Assembly (NCBI GenBank): GCA_942491975.1
Contig: CALOCY010000004.1
Coordinates: forward strand, 372,001-436,000
From: CALOCY01 sp942491975
GTDB lineage: Bacteria > Bacteroidota > Bacteroidia > Bacteroidales > Prolixibacteraceae
Length of the DNA: 64,000 nucleotides
Reading direction: 5' to 3'
Part shown: positions 51,199 to 60,439 of the stretch, one piece after another
How the letters are laid out: the number at the start of each line of letters is the position of its first letter
How positions within the stretch are numbered: position 1 is the first letter of the stretch
Notes under the pieces: generated by a model
What the model was told of the DNA's origin: nothing
Database searches by the model: none
Seen by the model: the letters and a program-made list of their open reading frames with translations, nothing else
Translations under genes and position numbers: made by a program

Positions 51199-52065
51199 AT
51201 GCAAAATAAAAGACACTTCCTTCTTATAATAGTAATGTTGATAAATTTTACAGGATTTTGTCAGCAGGTATATTTTTCCAACCCAACCGACTCCCTGTCT
51301 ATAAAAACAAAGCTTGCTATTCTGCAAAACATGCAAAAGGCCCCTGCCAGTAAAATTATTATCGAAGCAGGAAAGTTATTTGTGGGAACAGCCTATAAAG
51401 CACATACACTGGAATTGGGAGATAGTGAAAAACTGATTATAAACAATCAGGAGCTGGATTGCACCACTTTTGTTGAAAATTGCTTCGCTTTTACCATTGC
51501 CACAATAAAAAGAACGAGCGATATCTCAGGTTTTACAAGCGCACTTCAATACATCAGGTACCGTAATGGCATTCCTGACCAATACCCTTCACGGTTACAC
51601 TATTTTAGCGAGTGGATAAAAAACAATGAACAAAAAGGATTGGTAAAAGATGTTACCTGTGAAGCAGGAGGCATACCCTACAATAACCAATTGTCGTTTA
51701 TGAGCAGGTACAAAAACAGATACAAACAGTTGTCTGCAAATCCTGAATTTGTCGAAGCTATCCGAAAAATCGAAGAGAAGAACTCTTCGAACAACTACTA
51801 CTATTTGCCTAAAGATTCAATCAGGATTAATGAACACCGGTTACAGGCAGGGGACATTGTTGGCATTACAACAAACATTGAAGGGCTTGACCTGGTACAC
51901 ACCGGGATACTTGTAACGCAAAACGGACGGGTTCATCTGATGCACGCATCTTCTGCAAAAGGGAAAGTGGTGATTTCTGAAGTCCCACTGGCCGATTTGC
52001 TTCAAAAAAGCAGGGTGCAAACCGGTATCATGATTGCAAGGCCGGTTTTCCGATATGAACAATAG
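51199..52065 (+). CDS. DUF1460 exported cysteine amidase-like protein
   Basis: 288 residues with signal peptide (1-20). LDCTTFVENC places the catalytic Cys at 88; DLVHTGILV gives His234 and HLMHASSAKG the following strand, the NlpC/P60-like layout of DUF1460, whose members are described as N-acetylmuramoyl-L-alanine amidase-like. It would act on peptidoglycan fragments in the periplasm. GTAYKAHTLEL and RLHYFSEWI are family-typical. TAACTTTG at 51143-51150 may be its -7 box. It is convergent with the nuclease-like gene. Confidence 0.88.
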   Translation: MQNKRHFLLIIVMLINFTGFCQQVYFSNPTDSLSIKTKLAILQNMQKAPASKIIIEAGKLFVGTAYKAHTLELGDSEKLIINNQELDCTTFVENCFAFTIATIKRTSDISGFTSALQYIRYRNGIPDQYPSRLHYFSEWIKNNEQKGLVKDVTCEAGGIPYNNQLSFMSRYKNRYKQLSANPEFVEAIRKIEEKNSSNNYYYLPKDSIRINEHRLQAGDIVGITTNIEGLDLVHTGILVTQNGRVHLMHASSAKGKVVISEVPLADLLQKSRVQTGIMIARPVFRYEQ

Positions 52066-52081
52066 CCTCTTTTGCAGAGCC

Positions 52082-52528
52082 TTATAGTAATTGAAAGTTG
52101 GGAACATCCTCAATAAAAGCATAGCTCATATCAGTGTAACTGATTTTACAACAATAGTGGTTAAGCCCGTTGGTCACCAATAAATAGGGTACCTTCAATT
52201 TCATGTTGTAGCGTACAATCTGGTTAAATGTATCCTGTGTAATATCCACTTCCGGTGCTTTACACTCAACAATAAGCAACGGTTGCCCCTGCCGGTTATA
52301 GCTCACAATATCACACCGAAGGGTATTGCCGTTAATAGAAATTGCCCTTTCAATAGCCAGTAATGATGCCGGAAAACCTTTCTCTTCAACCAAAAAACGA
52401 ACAACATGCTGGCGCACGCGCTCTTCAGGGGTCAACACAACAAATTTCTTCCGTACTTCATCAAATATCAGCTGTTTGCCTCCATTCTCTTTAATACGAA
52501 ACGTATATTCGGGAAAATTCAATTTCAT
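52082..52528 (-). CDS. Type I restriction HsdR N-terminal-like domain protein (PD-(D/E)xK fold)
   Basis: 148 residues from the ATG at 52528. It consists of one HSDR_N_2-type domain: EERVRQHVVRFLVEEKGFP, then the nuclease-like core RCDIVSYNRQGQPLLIVECK, giving Asp and Glu-x-Lys in the PD-(D/E)xK arrangement. It is not part of a restriction system; stand-alone copies beside AMP nucleosidase and holA are a common Bacteroidota arrangement. A role in DNA repair or maintenance is possible but unproven. Confidence 0.85.
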   Translation of the reverse strand: MKLNFPEYTFRIKENGGKQLIFDEVRKKFVVLTPEERVRQHVVRFLVEEKGFPASLLAIERAISINGNTLRCDIVSYNRQGQPLLIVECKAPEVDITQDTFNQIVRYNMKLKVPYLLVTNGLNHYCCKISYTDMSYAFIEDVPNFQLL

Positions 52529-52609
52529 CAATCCGGTTTTCCTTGTTATCTTTGCTAAATCTAAACCTTTTTTTTTACATTTCAAGAGCTTAACGTACAG
52601 CCTGCTATT

Positions 52610-53380
52610 ATGAAGACGAAAAAAGAGATTGTTGACAACTGGCTACCAAGATATACCGGTCGTAAACTGGAAGATTTTACCAATTGCATATTGTTGACTA
52701 ATTTTCAAAATTATGTCGAAATGTTTGCCGAAAGGTTTAATGTTCCTATTCTGGGAGAAGACCAACCCATGCCTAATGCCTCAGCTGAAGGCATAACTAT
52801 TATCAATTTCGGGATGGGAAGCCCCAATGCTGCAACCGTTATGGATTTGTTAAGCGCCATATCTCCAAAAGCAGTGCTGTTCATCGGGAAATGTGGTGGC
52901 TTAAAGAAAAAAAATAAGCTGGGTGACCTGATCCTTCCCATTGCAGCCATTCGTAATGATGGTACATCCAATGATTACCTGCCTCCCGAGATACCTGCTT
53001 TACCGGCATTTAACCTTCAGCGTGCTGTATCATCAGCTATTCGGGATCATGGCAGAGATTACTGGACAGGCACTGTATTTACCACCAATAAACGGGTATG
53101 GGAGTACGATGATCGCTTCAAAAAATACCTCGAAAAAACAAGGGCAATGGCCATTGATATGGAAACAGCAACCATCTTCACTGTTGGTTTTGCCAACCAG
53201 ATCCCGTGTGGAGCACTACTGCTTGTTTCCGACCAGCCGATGATCTCATCAGGGGTAAAAACAGCTGAAAGTGATAAAAAAGTAACCCGGATGTATGTAC
53301 AGGACCACTTGGAGATCAGCATAAAATCGCTGCTCAAAATTGCAAATAACAGTCAGTCTGTAAAACACCTGCAATTTTGA
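52610..53380 (+). CDS. amn: AMP nucleosidase
   Basis: 256 residues, the short form found in Bacteroidota that consists of the catalytic nucleoside phosphorylase-like fold only. INFGMGSPNAATVMDLLSAI, AVLFIGKCGGLKKK, LGDLILPIAAIRNDGTSNDY and AIDMETATIFTVGF (catalytic Glu region) are visible. It splits AMP into adenine and ribose 5-phosphate. A TATCTTTG box at 52547-52554 is a likely -7 element. It is divergent from the nuclease-like gene and 22 bases ahead of holA. Confidence 0.92.
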   Translation: MKTKKEIVDNWLPRYTGRKLEDFTNCILLTNFQNYVEMFAERFNVPILGEDQPMPNASAEGITIINFGMGSPNAATVMDLLSAISPKAVLFIGKCGGLKKKNKLGDLILPIAAIRNDGTSNDYLPPEIPALPAFNLQRAVSSAIRDHGRDYWTGTVFTTNKRVWEYDDRFKKYLEKTRAMAIDMETATIFTVGFANQIPCGALLLVSDQPMISSGVKTAESDKKVTRMYVQDHLEISIKSLLKIANNSQSVKHLQF

Positions 53381-53402
53381 CTCCCGTCGCAAATAGCCGA
53401 TC

Positions 53403-54401
53403 ATGAATTTTGAACAGATACTCGCTAACCTTAAGAATAAAATCTATCACCCTATATATGTTTTAATGGGTGAGGAGCCTTACTTTATTGATGAAGTAAC
53501 CGATTATATCCTGGAAAATGTACTTACCGAAGCAGAAAAAGAGTTTAACCAAACCATTTTGTACGGGAAAGAGACAGATATTAATACCATTATAACAACT
53601 TCCAGGCGTTTTCCGATGATGGCTGCCTATCAGGTCGTTGTTGTCCGTGAGGCACAGAATATCAGGAATATCGAAGAGTTAGCGACATATATAGAAAACC
53701 CGCTGCCATCAACTATACTGGTTGTCAACTATAAATACAAATCGCTGGATAAACGCAAAAAACTGGCGAAGCTGACAAAACAGAAAGGGGTACTCTTTGA
53801 TGCACGGAAATTATACGATAACCAGATTCCCGGATGGATTACGTCATACCTGAAAAATCATCAGTACAGCATTACTCCACAGGCCGGGGCCATGATGAGC
53901 GAATACCTGGGGAATGACCTGGGGAAAATTGCCAACGAGCTGGATAAGTTGATGATCACTTCTCCCAAAGGGACTGAATTAACACCCGATCATATCGAGA
54001 AGAATATTGGGATCAGTAAAGAGTTCAATATTTTTGAATTGCAAAATGCCATTGGCGAACGTAACATACTTAAGGCCAATCGCATTATTAATTATTTTGG
54101 GGCCAATCCGGGCAGTAACCCTATCCAGCGCACCATTAGTTCGCTCTATTTCTATTTTGCAAAACTGCTAACCTTTCACTTTTTAAAAGATAAATCAAAC
54201 AACTCCATCGCCTCATCTCTACAAATCAATCCTTATTTTGTTGATTCGTACAAAAGAGCTGCTAAAAGCTATGCGCCAAAAAAACTGGTTGAGATTATTG
54301 GCATTCTGAGGGAGTACGATATGAAATCAAAAGGGATGGGAAATGTATCTGCATCTCCCGGTGATTTGCAGAAAGAGCTATTATTTAAAATACTCCATTA
54401 G
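53403..54401 (+). CDS. holA: DNA polymerase III subunit delta
   Basis: 332 residues. The clamp-loader delta subunit opens the sliding clamp. IYVLMGEEPYFIDEVTDYIL is the conserved N-terminal clamp-contact region; VVVVREAQNI and LVVNYKYKSLDKRKKLAKL belong to the AAA+-like domain without a functional P-loop, and GISKEFNIFELQNAIGERN begins the C-terminal collar domain. It lies 22 bases after amn and 2 bases before the rhomboid gene, so one transcript probably covers amn-holA-rhomboid-gmhB. Confidence 0.94.
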   Translation: MNFEQILANLKNKIYHPIYVLMGEEPYFIDEVTDYILENVLTEAEKEFNQTILYGKETDINTIITTSRRFPMMAAYQVVVVREAQNIRNIEELATYIENPLPSTILVVNYKYKSLDKRKKLAKLTKQKGVLFDARKLYDNQIPGWITSYLKNHQYSITPQAGAMMSEYLGNDLGKIANELDKLMITSPKGTELTPDHIEKNIGISKEFNIFELQNAIGERNILKANRIINYFGANPGSNPIQRTISSLYFYFAKLLTFHFLKDKSNNSIASSLQINPYFVDSYKRAAKSYAPKKLVEIIGILREYDMKSKGMGNVSASPGDLQKELLFKILH

Positions 54402-54403
54402 CC

Positions 54404-55012
54404 ATGACAATTATATTGATCATTATAACAGTTGTTATCTCTATTGCCGCTTTCAATAGTGAGCAAATCATGAATGCCTTACGGTTTAATGCATGTAAGG
54501 TGTACCACAAGAAAGAGTGGCACCGCCTGATAACCCATGCTTTTGTGCACGGCAACTATGAGCACCTGATCATCAACATGATCGTGTTTTTCTCGTTTGG
54601 TGATGCCATGGAGCATTTTTTCAAGCTCAACTATGGTTCACAAGGGGTGATTTATTACCTGCTGCTCTACTTCGGAAGTGTGTTGTTTTCTTGTGTTTAC
54701 TCACTTTTCCGACACAAGGATAACTATTATTACAATGCTGTGGGGGCATCAGGGGCTGTATCGGCAATTCTTTTTGCCTCCATATTTATTGATCCCTGGC
54801 GTAAGCTACTCCTCTTTTTCGTCTTACCCATTCCCGGAATTGTTTTTGCATTGGCCTACCTCGGCTACTCCTATTATATGGCAAAAAAGCAATCCGACAA
54901 TATCGGGCATGATGCCCACTTCTTAGGGGCACTGTTTGGGTTCGTTTTCCCCATGTTTATCGACAGTCGGCTTTTTACAATGTTCATCGACAAACTATTT
55001 TTAATTGTCTGA
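54404..55012 (+). CDS. Rhomboid family intramembrane serine protease
   Basis: 202 residues, six hydrophobic segments. Catalytic Ser116 is in NAVGASGAVS and the His partner is His172 in HDAHFLGALFG; the L1 region has HRLITHAFVHGNYEHLIINM with the conserved His-Asn residues. It cleaves transmembrane helices within the inner membrane; the substrate is unknown. The start is coupled to holA (2-base gap). Confidence 0.92.
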   Translation: MTIILIIITVVISIAAFNSEQIMNALRFNACKVYHKKEWHRLITHAFVHGNYEHLIINMIVFFSFGDAMEHFFKLNYGSQGVIYYLLLYFGSVLFSCVYSLFRHKDNYYYNAVGASGAVSAILFASIFIDPWRKLLLFFVLPIPGIVFALAYLGYSYYMAKKQSDNIGHDAHFLGALFGFVFPMFIDSRLFTMFIDKLFLIV

Positions 55013-55013
55013 C

Positions 55014-55553
55014 ATGGAAGCATTAAACAACGTTGTATTTCTCGACAGGGATGGGGTAATCAATGACAACTCATACGATTATTATATTTATGAAATTGAG
55101 AAACTGCACCTCACCCCCCTGCTGGCCGAATCGTTAAGACGACTCACCGATGCCGGATATTTATTGATTGTTATAACCAACCAGGGAGGAGTATCAAAAG
55201 GAATATACACCACTAAGCACGTTGAAAACCTTCATTATAAAATTTCAACCCTGCTACAACCGTCAGGTGTTAAGGTACATGATTTTTTCTTCTGCCCCCA
55301 TCACGATATAATCGAAAATTGTTTCTGCCGTAAACCGGGATCAATTCTTATTGAGCGTGCAATAGCCCGGTACAATGTTGATGTGAGAAAATCCTGGTTT
55401 ATTGGTGATTCAGAACGTGACATTATTGCCGCAAAACGTTGTAATTTAAAAACCATACAGGTTAAACCGAACAAAGGCATAAAAAACGCTGTTGATAAGA
55501 TAATTAATGACATACCGCTGAAAGCAGGCTCCGGAGATAAATTTTCGCAGTAA
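55014..55553 (+). CDS. gmhB: D-glycero-beta-D-manno-heptose-1,7-bisphosphate 7-phosphatase (GmhB-like HAD phosphatase)
   Basis: 179 residues from the ATG at 55014, one base after the rhomboid stop. HAD-IIIA motifs: VVFLDRDGVIN (nucleophile DxD), VITNQGGVSKG, and WFIGDSERDIIAAKR. The zinc site CPHHDIIENCFCRKP is diagnostic for GmhB and HisB-like phosphatases. It removes the C7 phosphate in ADP-heptose synthesis for lipopolysaccharide core, or a similar sugar; the exact substrate is not proven. Cytoplasmic. Confidence 0.85.
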   Translation: MEALNNVVFLDRDGVINDNSYDYYIYEIEKLHLTPLLAESLRRLTDAGYLLIVITNQGGVSKGIYTTKHVENLHYKISTLLQPSGVKVHDFFFCPHHDIIENCFCRKPGSILIERAIARYNVDVRKSWFIGDSERDIIAAKRCNLKTIQVKPNKGIKNAVDKIINDIPLKAGSGDKFSQ

Positions 55554-55596
55554 CTTATGGGGAATTAATACCAATTTGACTTTAGTATGAGCCACA

Positions 55597-55654
55597 AAAC
55601 GGTTAAAACCGTTTATTTCTTTTCTGTGCCATTCTATCCCTACCGCTGAAGCGG
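55597..55654. repeat. Two adjacent palindromes after gmhB
   Basis: AAACGGTT-AA-AACCGTTT (55597-55614) followed by ATTTCTTTTC could terminate the gmhB transcript. CCGCT-GA-AGCGG (55643-55654) is a second small palindrome. Both are of the extragenic-palindrome type also found at 20651-20736. Confidence 0.5.
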
Positions 55655-55770
55655 CAGGTTATATTTTTATATTACAATAGCCCATTTAAAGGTTAAATTG
55701 GCATAAATTGCTTGTCGGCTGGATACTAATGCGATTTTGTATCAACCCGGGTTATTATTTTAAACAATAA

Positions 55771-55793
55771 ACGGGCGACTTTATGCCGCCCGT
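55771..55793 (-). terminator. Terminator after the PorE-like gene
   Basis: On the minus strand ACGGGCG-GCATAAAGT-CGCCCGT is followed by TTATTGTTT. It lies 33 bases past the stop of the gene at 55827. Confidence 0.7.
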
Positions 55794-55826
55794 GTTCCTG
55801 ATCTCTTCTATTTTATTTCTTTATGT

Positions 55827-57821
55827 TTATTCTTTCAATTCTTGTTTAAACGTTTCCTGATAGTCGGTTGAAAGCACCCTGAATTCCGTTCGCCGGTTCA
55901 GTGCTTTGGCTTGCTCTTTTTGTTCTTCGGTTTCCAGTGCTTCAATGAATGCCTCGGTCAGTTCATCTCTTCTTTTAAGGAAGTCATATTCCCGTGCAAT
56001 TTTACGGTTTACCTGCTTGGGCCAGGTTTCACCGTATCCTTTGGCTACGAGCCGGTCGGAAGCAATGCCTTTAGCAATCAGGTAGTCGACCACCGATTGT
56101 GCCCGTTTCTGGGAAAGGTCGAAGTTGAATTGTTCGCTGCCCACATGGTCGGTATGCGACATGAGTTCAATGGTAATGGTCGGGTTTTGCTCCAGGATCA
56201 TCACAAGGCTGTCGAGCGCAAATTTTGATTCTGTGAGCAACTCCCATTTGCCAAATTCATAGTTGATGTTGTCTACTTTGATTGGCGCATCGGTAGGCGT
56301 GATTTTCAGTGCTACATCAAATGTTTTTCCATCATCGAACCCTATTGTTGCTGCCAACTGTTTGGCATTCAGAAATCCCTCTTTAAATGCAGCAAAAATA
56401 TATTCCGTATCTTCTTTGAGGTTCATTTGAAAACGGCCATCTGAAGAGCGCATTTTTACCATAGTGCCATCGGTGCCAATAATCCGGACGGTCACATTTT
56501 TTTCGCGCCGTTCTGTTTCGCTGTTGAATACTTCACCGGTTACCTTGTATATTTTAGGGGGCAATATAAACGAGTAGATGTCGTCACCACGCGATCCTTT
56601 TCTGTTCGACGTAAAGAATCCACGGTCTTCATCCTTTAGAAAAGAGATGCCAAAGTCATCTCCCTGTGAGTTAACAGGTGCTTTCATATTTTCAACCTGC
56701 CATTCCCCCTCTTCCTCTTTTTCCGCCTTAAAGATATCCAACCCGCCCATACCCGGATGAAAGTCGGATGAGAAGTAAATTTCATTTTCATTCCGCACAA
56801 AAGGGAAGGTTTCATTTCCAGGGGTGTTGATTTCACCTCCCAGGTTGATCGGCTTGCCCCACGAAGAGCCGTTTTTTTGGGATTTCCAAATATCCATTCC
56901 GCCGTAGCTTCCCGGACAATCGGATACAAAATAGAGCGTTTGTCCATCGGGCGAGATGGAGGGATGGGCAACAACCATGCTGTCGCTCAATATACCCAAC
57001 CGTTCCGGTTCAGTCCATTCCCCCCGCGATTGATTGGCCTGGTATACCTCTGCGCCACTATCTTTTGTTCCATCGTAGCTGCACCGTGTAAAATAGATAA
57101 TATCCCCTTTGGTATTAATACTTGGTGCCCCTTCTTCGGCCGAGGTGTTTATAATCAGGTTCTCGTCCAGCAGTTCGGGGATACTCCATTTTTGTTTTTG
57201 TATTTCGTAAACCGAATGGAACAGATCGGCAAATTTTTCACCTGTAATATTGCTTTTTCTTCGATTGGTCGCCTCTTTCCGGGTAGAGGTGAATATCACT
57301 TCGTTATCTTTCCCTGCATAAACGGCACAATAATCACTTTGTGAAGAGTTGAGGTTTCTCTCGATTTGTATCCTGAAACGGCTTTCATTTTTAAGCCATT
57401 CGGGGGTGTTTTGGCATGACAGCATGCCATTTAGCGCCGCTTTATTATCCGGCACGGAATCGAGATAAGCCCTGTACATCTCCATCGCATCATCATATTT
57501 TTGGCTTGATCGCAACGCATCGGCATATTTAAGTAGGATAATATCATCGGCATGTCCCCTGCGTAGTGCATTTCGGTACCAAATGACCGAACGGTTGTAT
57601 TGTCCCAGTTTTCGGTAGCACTCAGCAATGTTAAGCGCAATTTCCGCTTTCTTTTTCAGGTCTTTAACATCTTTATAGCCGTCTTTATAGCGATCAATCG
57701 CCTTGTAGTATTCACCTATTTCGTACGACATATCACCCACACGTATTTTTTGTTGGGAAGAGCATCCAACCAAAATTGCCACGAAAAAAACACCCGCAAT
57801 TAAACTGCCTATTTGCTTCAT
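55827..57821 (-). CDS. PorE-like lipoprotein: TPR, PD40 propeller, CRD and OmpA domain
   Basis: 664 residues. Lipobox LVGC puts the lipid on Cys20. Domains in order: TPR repeats (about 25-135, GEYYKAIDRYKDGYKD), a PD40/WD40-like propeller (about 160-420, SISPDGQTLYFVSDCPGSYG then GMDIWKS), a carboxypeptidase-regulatory-like domain (about 430-510, VTGEVFNSETERREKNVTVR) and a peptidoglycan-binding OmpA domain (about 525-655, MSHTDHVGSEQFNFDLSQKR). This is the architecture of PorE, the T9SS lipoprotein that ties the machine to peptidoglycan, although other Bacteroidota proteins share it. Single gene with its own terminator. Confidence 0.85.
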   Translation of the reverse strand: MKQIGSLIAGVFFVAILVGCSSQQKIRVGDMSYEIGEYYKAIDRYKDGYKDVKDLKKKAEIALNIAECYRKLGQYNRSVIWYRNALRRGHADDIILLKYADALRSSQKYDDAMEMYRAYLDSVPDNKAALNGMLSCQNTPEWLKNESRFRIQIERNLNSSQSDYCAVYAGKDNEVIFTSTRKEATNRRKSNITGEKFADLFHSVYEIQKQKWSIPELLDENLIINTSAEEGAPSINTKGDIIYFTRCSYDGTKDSGAEVYQANQSRGEWTEPERLGILSDSMVVAHPSISPDGQTLYFVSDCPGSYGGMDIWKSQKNGSSWGKPINLGGEINTPGNETFPFVRNENEIYFSSDFHPGMGGLDIFKAEKEEEGEWQVENMKAPVNSQGDDFGISFLKDEDRGFFTSNRKGSRGDDIYSFILPPKIYKVTGEVFNSETERREKNVTVRIIGTDGTMVKMRSSDGRFQMNLKEDTEYIFAAFKEGFLNAKQLAATIGFDDGKTFDVALKITPTDAPIKVDNINYEFGKWELLTESKFALDSLVMILEQNPTITIELMSHTDHVGSEQFNFDLSQKRAQSVVDYLIAKGIASDRLVAKGYGETWPKQVNRKIAREYDFLKRRDELTEAFIEALETEEQKEQAKALNRRTEFRVLSTDYQETFKQELKE

Positions 57822-57959
57822 TTTATATCTATCGTTAATTCGTAAAAGTGCGTATAAAAATACATATAAATAACTAAACGAGAGATTCTTCCTTTCATTA
57901 TCAAAAAGAGGGAAAATTTGTTTATAAACTTTTCCTTAACAAAAAGATTAACCACTCTT

Positions 57960-60149
57960 TCATACATTAAATAACAACTCCCGGTATTTGGGCAGCGGCC
58001 ACAGTTGGTTATCCACAATTAGTTCCAGTTTATCAATATGTGAACGCACATCATCCAAATAAGGCCGTACATTTTTATCGTAGGCATAAGCCTTTTCCCG
58101 CGGATCTTCAATTCGGTTAGCCACCCTGCGAGCTTCAATCATTTCCGCCACCTTTGCTTTAATGGACGATATATGACCGGAAATGTTTTTTACCAATGCT
58201 TTACGTGCACCTGCCAGTTGCTCAAATTCTTCACTGCTAAAAATATCCCGCATGCCTTTTACATTTTCAATCAACATGGTTTGGTATTGCACAGCAATGG
58301 GAACAATATGATTAATAGCCAAATCGCCCAACACACGGGCTTCGATCTGTATTTTCATGGTAAATTTTTCCAATTCCACTTCTGCACGGCTTTCTAATTC
58401 TTTTTTGCTGAGTACGCCCAATTTTTCAAACAAGCGCACTACATTATCATCCAAAAAAGCTTCCAATGCTTCAGGAACGCTATTAATATTGGTCAATCCC
58501 CGTTTGGCTGCTTCTTTCACCCATTCATTACTGTAACCGTTCCCATCAAAGCGAATGGCCTTCGATTCGATAATGTATTTTTTAAGCACTTGGAATATGG
58601 CCTCATCTTTTTTTACGTCTTTGTCAATAAGCTTATCCACGTCTTTTTTGAACTGACACAATTGCAGTGCAACAGCACTGTTGAGGGCAATCATGGCCGA
58701 CGCACAGTTGGCCGATGAACCTATACCCCGGAATTCGAAACGATCACCTGTAAAAGCGAATGGAGAAGTACGGTTACGATCAGTATTGTCCAACAAAATT
58801 TCAGGAATACGTCCAATGTCCAGTTTTAAGGCCGTTTTTTCATCAGGTGTCATTTTGCGTTCAACCACCATCTCTTCGAGGTAGTCGAACATTTTGCCCA
58901 CCTGGTCGCCCAAAAATACAGAAATAATGGAGGGCGGAGCTTCATTGGCTCCCAACCGATGCTGGTTTGAAGCGGTGAGAATACTTGCCCGAAGCAAATC
59001 CTGATGATCAAATACCGCTTTTAACGTATTGACCACAAACGTTAAGAATTGAAGGTTGGATTTCGGGTTTTTCCCCGGCGAATATAAGTTAACGCCTGTA
59101 TTGGTGGAGAGTGACCAGTTGTTGTGTTTTCCCGATCCGTTGATGGCAGCAAATGGTTTTTCATGAAAGAGTACACTAAACCCGTGGCGACGTGCAATTT
59201 TTTTCATCCGATCCATCAACAACTGGTTGTGGTCGTTGGCTAAATTGACTTCCTCGTAAATCGGGGCCAATTCAAATTGATTGGGAGCCACCTCGTTGTG
59301 GCGTGTTTTTACGGGTATGCCCAATTTATAACATTCGTTTTCAAGGTCGTTCATAAACAGGCCTACCCGTGAAGGGATAGAGCCAAAGTAGTGATCGTCG
59401 AGTTGCTGGTCTTTTGAGGAGGCGTGCCCCATGAGCGTACGGCCGGTAAGCGCCAAATCGGGGCGCGCCAGAAAAAGCCCTTCATCAATCAGAAAATATT
59501 CCTGTTCCCATCCCAGATTAGCCTGCACTTTTGTTACATTTTTGTCGAAGTATTGACACACATCTACCGCTGCTTTGTCGATAGCATGCAGTGCTTTTAG
59601 CAAAGGCGTTTTATAGTCCAGTGCCTCGCCGGTATACGAGATAAATATAGTGGGGATACAGAGGGTTGACCCCACAATAAAAGCGGGTGATGACACGTCC
59701 CATGCCGTATATCCACGCGCCTCAAAGGTTTGCCGGATACCCCCCGATGGGAAAGAAGAGGCATCGGGTTCTTGTTGTGCCAACAATTTGCCGGAGAATG
59801 TTTCAACCACTCCCCCGTTTCCATCCATCTCGATAAATGCATCGTGTTTTTCAGCCGTACCATCAGTCAACGGATGAAACCAATGGGTATAATGGGTAGC
59901 CCCATTTTCAATAGCCCATGCTTTCATACCTATGGCCACCTGATCGGCCATTTTGCGGTCAATGGTTGTCCCGTTATCAATGGCATCACATACGGCATCG
60001 TGTGCTTCCTGCGAGAGGTATTTTTTCATTTTGGGACGGTTAAAGACCTGCTTCCCAAAAAAATCAGAGGTGTAGTTTGATTCGCGTGTTACCTCAACAG
60101 GTTTTCTGTCGAGCAACCGTTCCAATGCATTAAATCTAAAAGTGGACAT
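57960..60149 (-). CDS. glnN: Glutamine synthetase type III
   Basis: 729 residues, the size of the GSIII class, twice as long as GSI. The N-terminal MSTFRFNALERLLDRKPVEV and THYTHWFHPLTDGTAEKHDA are class signatures; HFGSIPSR-type text is replaced by DDHYFGSIPSRVGLFMNDLE, and FHEKPFAAINGSGKHNNWSL holds the active-site His and Asn. It makes glutamine from glutamate, ammonia and ATP in the cytoplasm. The ATG at 60149 is clear. A perfect inverted repeat lies 54 bases upstream. GSIII is not adenylylated, so control is probably transcriptional. Confidence 0.96.
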   Translation of the reverse strand: MSTFRFNALERLLDRKPVEVTRESNYTSDFFGKQVFNRPKMKKYLSQEAHDAVCDAIDNGTTIDRKMADQVAIGMKAWAIENGATHYTHWFHPLTDGTAEKHDAFIEMDGNGGVVETFSGKLLAQQEPDASSFPSGGIRQTFEARGYTAWDVSSPAFIVGSTLCIPTIFISYTGEALDYKTPLLKALHAIDKAAVDVCQYFDKNVTKVQANLGWEQEYFLIDEGLFLARPDLALTGRTLMGHASSKDQQLDDHYFGSIPSRVGLFMNDLENECYKLGIPVKTRHNEVAPNQFELAPIYEEVNLANDHNQLLMDRMKKIARRHGFSVLFHEKPFAAINGSGKHNNWSLSTNTGVNLYSPGKNPKSNLQFLTFVVNTLKAVFDHQDLLRASILTASNQHRLGANEAPPSIISVFLGDQVGKMFDYLEEMVVERKMTPDEKTALKLDIGRIPEILLDNTDRNRTSPFAFTGDRFEFRGIGSSANCASAMIALNSAVALQLCQFKKDVDKLIDKDVKKDEAIFQVLKKYIIESKAIRFDGNGYSNEWVKEAAKRGLTNINSVPEALEAFLDDNVVRLFEKLGVLSKKELESRAEVELEKFTMKIQIEARVLGDLAINHIVPIAVQYQTMLIENVKGMRDIFSSEEFEQLAGARKALVKNISGHISSIKAKVAEMIEARRVANRIEDPREKAYAYDKNVRPYLDDVRSHIDKLELIVDNQLWPLPKYRELLFNV

Positions 60150-60202
60150 GGCATATCTATTTTACAGGTTCTACTTTGGCATAAAAGTATAATTTTACAA
60201 CA

Positions 60203-60226
60203 ATACCCCTATTAAAATAGGGGTAT
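60203..60226 (-). promoter_or_regulatory. Perfect 11-bp inverted repeat upstream of glnN
   Basis: ATACCCCTATT and AATAGGGGTAT around a 2-base centre. It lies 54-77 bases before the glnN ATG, near where the promoter should be, with no T-run, so it may be an operator. No known regulator is assigned. Confidence 0.45.
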
Positions 60227-60386
60227 ACATGAAATATTTTATCAATTTAATAACAAACACCCCACAAAAGACAACTACCCACACAAAAATGACTTAAGAA
60301 CATCGATTAACGAACGCCGATCTTAGAAGTAAAAAAAAACTAAAGAAATCTACACATCCCCTCATCAACTAATTATCACATCATAA

Positions 60387-60417
60387 AAAAGAGCCTCCCG
60401 CATGCGAAAGACTCTTC
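60387..60417 (-). terminator. Terminator of the three-gene envelope operon
   Basis: On the minus strand GAGTCTTT, a CGCATGCG centre and GGGAGGCTC form a stem with G-T pairs, followed by TTTTTTATG. It lies 23 bases past the stop of the Kelch gene. Confidence 0.7.
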
Positions 60418-60439
60418 ATCTGTATCATTTTTTGATGTA

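Noticed and set aside
52082..52528. Part of a restriction-modification or defence system
   Set aside because: Only the HsdR N-terminal-like domain is present, with no hsdM, hsdS or helicase domain, and the neighbours are the usual housekeeping genes amn and holA.
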